The notes beneath the pieces are model-generated. The model did no database searches and was not told the origin of the DNA. It worked only from the letters and a program-made list of their open reading frames with translations. Made by a program: the position numbers and the translations under genes. A stretch of DNA of 9,396 nucleotides from Candidatus Falkowbacteria bacterium UBA2355 (GTDB lineage: Bacteria; Patescibacteriota; Patescibacteriia; Patescibacteriales; Patescibacteriaceae): NCBI GenBank assembly GCA_002344425.1, contig DDTV01000013.1:1-9396 (forward strand), written 5' to 3'. Each line of letters opens with the position of its first letter. Positions within the stretch are counted from its first letter, which is position 1. Shown here piece by piece: positions 5,308 through 9,396 of this stretch.

Positions 5308-8075
5308 GCGATTCAAAACAGCCACAACCTCTACCAATGATTATTTGCCCGACCTGCGGCGGCAGCGGACGTTTGCGTACGCTCGCTTGCTCTAATTGTG
5401 GCGGAATGGGTTTGGGAATGTTTCATAATGACCGTTTTATTTATTTTTCTCTGACGCTTTCAGCGGCTTACATAAGATTAAAAGCCGTAAAAAAAACGGT
5501 TGACGCCGGCATTAATATAATTTGTTATTTGATTGGAATCGCGGGCGTCGCCGCGCTGGCTTTCTGGCTATATGACACGGGCGACATTGTCGGCGCCCTG
5601 GTTTTAATGACACCGACCGCTCTTAAACAACTGGCTTTTTGGCAGGAACAGAATTGGCTCTTGTTTATTTTTTGGCTGAGTTTGATTCCGGTCATGTACG
5701 CAATTTACCGTTCGACACGCGCGCGTCAAAATGATCATAAAATCGAACCGCCGCTTTATCGTTCGAGCGAAGCTCTGCCGTCTGCGGCCCAAGAATGGGC
5801 AGAATTGAAAAAAAGAAAATCCAAACATATTAATGCCGCTGATGGGATTGATGAAATGTCACAGAAAGCTTTAGAGGAAGCTTATTTAACCGCCGTTCGC
5901 TTTCAGCACGAGAACATAGAGCCTTTGCATATTTTTGCCGCGGCGCTCTTCACCAACGGCGAAGTCGGCGCGGTCTTTTCGCGTTTGACGGTTGATGAGA
6001 AAAAATTTGTCGAAGGGCTTGAGCGTCAGTTGCATAATCGTCCGCGGCAGGGCGGGAACCCGACCTTTAATGCTTTATCGAATGAGATTATGGTTGAAGC
6101 TTATGCCACTGCTTGGGACGCGGCGCAAGAAAAAATTCGCGGACTCGACTTGATTGTACCGGCTTATGACCGCGATGAAAATTTGCGCGAACTTTTATAT
6201 GAGCTTGAAATCGACCGCGTTAAATTGGTTAATGCCGTGGCTTGGTTTAGGGTCAATAACCAGCTTATTACGCAAAGAGCTTTATACCGGCGTTTGGCGC
6301 GCTTAAAACCGTCGACCAATATGGATCGCGCCTATACGGCTTTGGCTACGCCCTTGCTGGATTCTTTTTCGCATGATTGGACTTTAGCCGCGAAATGGAG
6401 CCGCGTTGATTTATGCGTGGCGCGCGATAAGGAAATTCGCGCGGTTTTTGACGCGATTGAATCGGGACGTTTCGGCGTTGTTATGGTTGGGCCCGAAGGC
6501 GTTGGCAAAGAAAGCGTTTTGGGCGGCATCGCGCGTTTGATGGTTTTGGAAAATGTGCCGAGGATGTGGCAGGACAAGCGTCTTGTAGAAATCGACGTGG
6601 CTCGCTTAATCGGCGGTTCTAATCCCGCGCAGGCACAAGAAAAATTGCTAACGGTAATTGCCGAAGTCGCACGCGCCGGCAATATCATTTTGTATATGCG
6701 CGATTTGGAAAAGATAATGGGCATCAGTTCGGGCGGCGAAGAAAGTCTTGATCTGGCTTCGGTTTTGGCGGACGCAATCAGTCGCGGACAAATCTATTGC
6801 TTAGCTTCGGCGACAACTGAACACTATACAAAATATATCGAACAATCGGCGCTGGGTTCGGTCTTGGCTAAAGTCGAAGTTTTAGAACCGGATGTCAATC
6901 GCGCGATTCTGATGATTGAATCTAAAATCGGTTATATGGAAGCTAAATACGGCGTGTATTTTTCTTACCATGCCCTAGCCGAGGTTGTTGCTTTAACTGA
7001 TCGTTATATTCATGATAAATATCTGCCGGCCAAAGCGATTGAAGTGTTGGAGTCGGTAGCGGTTAAAGTTTCGCGCCGCGAAAACAAAGTAGTTGATCAG
7101 CAGGCCATTGCCGAAGTTATTACCGAATTGACAAAAATTCCGGTCACGAAGTTAACTCAAGACGAGAGCAAGGGTCTGCTTAATCTCGAAGAAAAGATTC
7201 ATGGTCGCATGATTGGTCAAGAAGAGGCTGTCGCTATGGTGGCCTCGGCGCTGCGCCGCGCTCGCGTCGAACTTCGTGAAGGCAAGCGTCCGATTGCCAA
7301 CTTCCTCTTCCTTGGTCCGACCGGTGTCGGTAAAACCGAATTGGCTAAAACCGTGGCTGAAACTTATTTTGGACGCGAAGATTATATGATCCGTCTCGAT
7401 ATGTCCGAATATCAAAACAAGGACAGCGTTTCGAAGATGATCGGTGATCAAACGGGTGTCCAGGGCTATCTAACCGAAGCGGTACGCAAGATGCCCTTTG
7501 CTTTGGTCTTGCTTGATGAAATTGAAAAGGCTCATCCCGATATTTTGAATTTGTTCTTACAGGTTATGGACGATGGGCGCTTGACCGACGGACAGGGGAG
7601 AACTATCGACTTTACAAACTCGATTTTGATCGCGACTTCTAACGTCGGCTCGGCTTTGATTCAAGAAAATGTTCGCGCCGGCAAAACAATGGAAGCGATC
7701 AAAGAAGAGTTGATTGAAAAGGAATTGGTCAAAGCAATGCGGCCCGAACTTATCAACCGTTTTGACGGCGTTATTATCTTCAAACCTTTGGATGAAGGCA
7801 ATGTCATATCGATCGCCAATCTTATGCTTAAGAAAATCGCCAAGATGCTTGATGCCAAGGGTTATGGTTTTGAAATCAGCGATGCGGCCGTTAAACAATT
7901 GGCCACGCTCGGTTTTGAACCGGAATTCGGCGCCCGTCCGCTTCGCCGTTTGCTTCAAGAACGTGTCGAAGATGCTATTGCGACTAAAATTCTCGAGGGC
8001 GGCATTGCCCGACGGGATACGATTGTCATGGATGACAATTTGAACATAGTTATAAAAAAAGCCGAAAATATTTAA
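5304..8075 (+). CDS. Membrane-tethered ClpC-like AAA+ protein with DnaJ-type zinc module
   Basis: 923 aa, longer than ordinary ClpC (about 810-850). In order: a zinc module with two CxxCGGxG knuckles (Cys15, 18, 29, 32); two transmembrane helices (about 70-90 and 117-136) joined by a short loop; a degenerate Clp N-domain (about 185-330); AAA+ module 1; AAA+ module 2. Module 1 looks dead: Walker A GPEGVGKE (396-403) lacks the Ser/Thr, the Walker B Asp-Glu is Arg466-Asp467, the KYRGE pore loop is replaced by NPAQAQ (440-445), and the double-Arg finger region reads SALGSVLAK (515-523). Module 2 is intact: Walker A GPTGVGKT (671-678), Walker B LLDE (Asp738, Glu739), sensor 1 Asn780, Arg finger Arg819, sensor 2 Arg878. 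No UVR/M-domain and no IGF-type ClpP loop are seen. Probably a membrane-bound unfoldase or remodeller. The start overlaps the preceding stop by ATGA. Confidence 0.92.
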   Translation: MSDSKQPQPLPMIICPTCGGSGRLRTLACSNCGGMGLGMFHNDRFIYFSLTLSAAYIRLKAVKKTVDAGINIICYLIGIAGVAALAFWLYDTGDIVGALVLMTPTALKQLAFWQEQNWLLFIFWLSLIPVMYAIYRSTRARQNDHKIEPPLYRSSEALPSAAQEWAELKKRKSKHINAADGIDEMSQKALEEAYLTAVRFQHENIEPLHIFAAALFTNGEVGAVFSRLTVDEKKFVEGLERQLHNRPRQGGNPTFNALSNEIMVEAYATAWDAAQEKIRGLDLIVPAYDRDENLRELLYELEIDRVKLVNAVAWFRVNNQLITQRALYRRLARLKPSTNMDRAYTALATPLLDSFSHDWTLAAKWSRVDLCVARDKEIRAVFDAIESGRFGVVMVGPEGVGKESVLGGIARLMVLENVPRMWQDKRLVEIDVARLIGGSNPAQAQEKLLTVIAEVARAGNIILYMRDLEKIMGISSGGEESLDLASVLADAISRGQIYCLASATTEHYTKYIEQSALGSVLAKVEVLEPDVNRAILMIESKIGYMEAKYGVYFSYHALAEVVALTDRYIHDKYLPAKAIEVLESVAVKVSRRENKVVDQQAIAEVITELTKIPVTKLTQDESKGLLNLEEKIHGRMIGQEEAVAMVASALRRARVELREGKRPIANFLFLGPTGVGKTELAKTVAETYFGREDYMIRLDMSEYQNKDSVSKMIGDQTGVQGYLTEAVRKMPFALVLLDEIEKAHPDILNLFLQVMDDGRLTDGQGRTIDFTNSILIATSNVGSALIQENVRAGKTMEAIKEELIEKELVKAMRPELINRFDGVIIFKPLDEGNVISIANLMLKKIAKMLDAKGYGFEISDAAVKQLATLGFEPEFGARPLRRLLQERVEDAIATKILEGGIARRDTIVMDDNLNIVIKKAENI

Positions 8076-8079
8076 ATCT

Positions 8080-8502
8080 ATGGAAGAAAATATACCAAAA
8101 GTCGGGGTCGGCGTCATGATTTTCAAGGATGGAAAAATTCTTTTAGGTAAACGCAAAGGTTCGCATGGAGCAGGTGAGTACTCATTTCCGGGAGGACATC
8201 TTGACTATATGGAGTCTTTCGAAGACTGCGCTCGTCGTGAGACCAAAGAAGAGTGTGGTATTGAAATAAAAAATTTTCGTTTTGAGTATGTTGCCAATAT
8301 AACTCATTACGCGCCAAAGCATTATATTCATATTGGTTTAATAGCGGATTGGGCAAGCGGAGAACCTACTGTTATCGAAGAAGATAAACGTGAAGACTGG
8401 GACTGGTATGGGCTTGATGAGTTGCCCTCGCCCTTATTTCATATGTGCACTCTGGCAATCGATTATTATAAAAATGGCGTAAACTATTTGGATTCGCAAT
8501 AG
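8080..8502 (+). CDS. Nudix hydrolase, NUDT15/MutT-like
   Basis: 140 aa cytoplasmic pyrophosphohydrolase of the Nudix fold. The Nudix box Gx5Ex7REUxEExGU is complete from Gly39 to Ile61 (Gly39, Glu45, Arg53-Glu54, Glu57-Glu58, Gly60). The segment VGVGVMIF, then LLGKRKGSHGAGEYSFPGGH, plus the late WDWYGLDELP resembles NUDT15-type enzymes, which hydrolyse (oxidised) nucleoside triphosphates; the substrate here is inferred. The ATG is 4 bases after the ATPase stop without a Shine-Dalgarno, and the transferase starts 2 bases after its own stop, so it belongs to the same transcript. A house-cleaning nucleotide role is plausible; a link to the membrane ATPase is not evident. Confidence 0.93.
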   Translation: MEENIPKVGVGVMIFKDGKILLGKRKGSHGAGEYSFPGGHLDYMESFEDCARRETKEECGIEIKNFRFEYVANITHYAPKHYIHIGLIADWASGEPTVIEEDKREDWDWYGLDELPSPLFHMCTLAIDYYKNGVNYLDSQ

Positions 8503-8504
8503 TT

Positions 8505-9396
8505 ATGTTTTACCTGATTTTTTTTATCGCCACCTTTTTGCTCGCTTGGCTTTGCTCCTCGGCCGTACGAGAACTGGCCTGGCGTTTGAAAATTCTTGAT
8601 TTTCCCGATGTTGCGCGCAAAAAGCATACTGCGCCAATTCCGCTTTTGGGCGGAGTCGGTATTTTTGCCGCTTTAAGCATTGCGCTTTATGCCGGCCGCG
8701 CGAGAATTCTATCCGGCGAGCTCGAAGCTTCGCATTGGATCGGAGTATTAATCGGCTCCTTGATTCTGGTTATCGGCGGAATTATCGATGATAAAAAAAA
8801 GCTGTCTCCGATGATTCAATTCGCCTTTCCACTCCTAGCCGCATTAAGCGTCATAGTCGGCGGCGTCGGCATTGATAAAATTACCAACCCAATGGGCGGC
8901 TTTATTTATTTTTCTGCCTTGGCCTCGGCCGCCTTTTCTTTGCTTTGGCTTTTGGGAATGATGTATACGACGAAATTATTGGATGGCGTCGACGGTCTGG
9001 TAAGTTCAGTCGGTGCGGTCGGCGGAATTGTCATTTTTTTGTTTACAATGACAACGCGCTGGTTTCAACCTGATATAGCTTTTGCCGCTTTAATGTTATC
9101 GGCCGCTTGTTTGGGATTTTTGATTTTAAACTGGCCGCCGGCGAAAATATTTTTGGGCGAAGCCGGAGCCTTATTAATCGGTTTTGCGCTCGGCGTTTTA
9201 TCAATAATTTCCGGGGGCAAAATCGCCATCGCCTTATTAATAATGGGTATTCCTATACTGGATGTGGCTTGGACGATTATCCGCCGTCTTGCTGCCGGTA
9301 AAAATCCTTTTAAATCAGCCGACCGAGAACATTTGCATTTTAAACTTTTGGATGCCGGTTTCGGTCCGAGAAAAACCGTTTTCCTTTTCTGCTGCG
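8505..9396 (+). CDS. Polyprenyl-phosphate sugar-1-phosphate transferase, WecA/TagO/MraY family (3' end outside the window)
   Basis: 297 codons lie in frame up to the right edge and no stop is reached. The start MFYLIFFIATFLLAWL at 8505 is 2 bases after the Nudix stop. Multiple transmembrane helices alternate with the family's catalytic loops: KKHTAPIPLLGG (substrate loop), Asp95-Asp96 in IIDDKKKLSP, LLDGVDGL (Asp160, Asp163), IFLGEAGALLIGF (Glu219) and DREHLHFKLLDAG (HxH-type loop near the C-terminal part). Such enzymes move a sugar-1-phosphate, usually from a UDP-sugar, to undecaprenyl phosphate at the inner face of the membrane, starting cell-surface polymer synthesis. The usual Asp of FLGDxGS is Glu here. 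The Lys-Lys-His loop and lack of a MurNAc-pentapeptide signature favour WecA/TagO over MraY. Confidence 0.9.
   Translation, partial: MFYLIFFIATFLLAWLCSSAVRELAWRLKILDFPDVARKKHTAPIPLLGGVGIFAALSIALYAGRARILSGELEASHWIGVLIGSLILVIGGIIDDKKKLSPMIQFAFPLLAALSVIVGGVGIDKITNPMGGFIYFSALASAAFSLLWLLGMMYTTKLLDGVDGLVSSVGAVGGIVIFLFTMTTRWFQPDIAFAALMLSAACLGFLILNWPPAKIFLGEAGALLIGFALGVLSIISGGKIAIALLIMGIPILDVAWTIIRRLAAGKNPFKSADREHLHFKLLDAGFGPRKTVFLFCC

Noticed and set aside
7557..8156. 199-codon open frame on the minus strand opposite the ATPase C-terminus
   Set aside because: It lies antisense to the highly conserved second AAA+ module and its translation resembles no family; it is a shadow.

Overview
The window looks like chromosomal DNA from a Candidate Phyla Radiation (Patescibacteria, probably Parcubacteria-like) genome. 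This is an inference from four things: short, tightly packed genes; an almost complete lack of Shine-Dalgarno sequences; a membrane-tethered, Zn-finger-bearing ClpC-like ATPase preceded by a small membrane protein; and a WecA/MraY-type transferase with an FLGE motif. No rRNA, tRNA, CRISPR array or transposase gene is visible. TGA is used as a stop codon, which argues against the UGA-recoded CPR lineages.

Left part (1-2600, minus strand). Read right to left this is a housekeeping operon: a sigma70-type promoter, a short leader with a terminator-like hairpin, then secE, nusG, rplK (L11) and rplA (L1). A likely L1 autoregulatory RNA site lies just before rplA, and an intrinsic terminator follows rplA. 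Further left on the same strand are a dCMP deaminase gene and the start of a CYTH-domain protein that overlaps it by 8 bases and runs off the window.

Middle (about 2600-4860, plus strand). A single 717-residue secreted protein is encoded here. It has a signal peptide, 13 BNR/YCF48-like beta-propeller repeats and a C-terminal type IX secretion sorting domain of the Ignavibacteria/Bacteroidota kind. It is AT-rich and has the only strong Shine-Dalgarno in the window. It looks foreign to its surroundings, and is either a horizontally acquired gene or an assembly chimera.

Right part (4860-9396, plus strand). After a strong terminator, a TATAAT box lies only six bases before the next ATG. It begins a tight cluster: a 127-residue membrane protein; a 923-residue ClpC-like protein overlapping it by ATGA; a NUDT15/MutT-like Nudix hydrolase; and a polyprenyl-phosphate sugar-1-phosphate transferase that runs off the right edge. 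In the ClpC-like protein a DnaJ-type Zn module and two membrane segments precede a degenerate Clp N-domain, a catalytically broken first AAA+ module and an intact second one. The first two genes probably form one membrane-associated protein-remodelling unit; the Nudix and transferase genes are probably co-transcribed with them.
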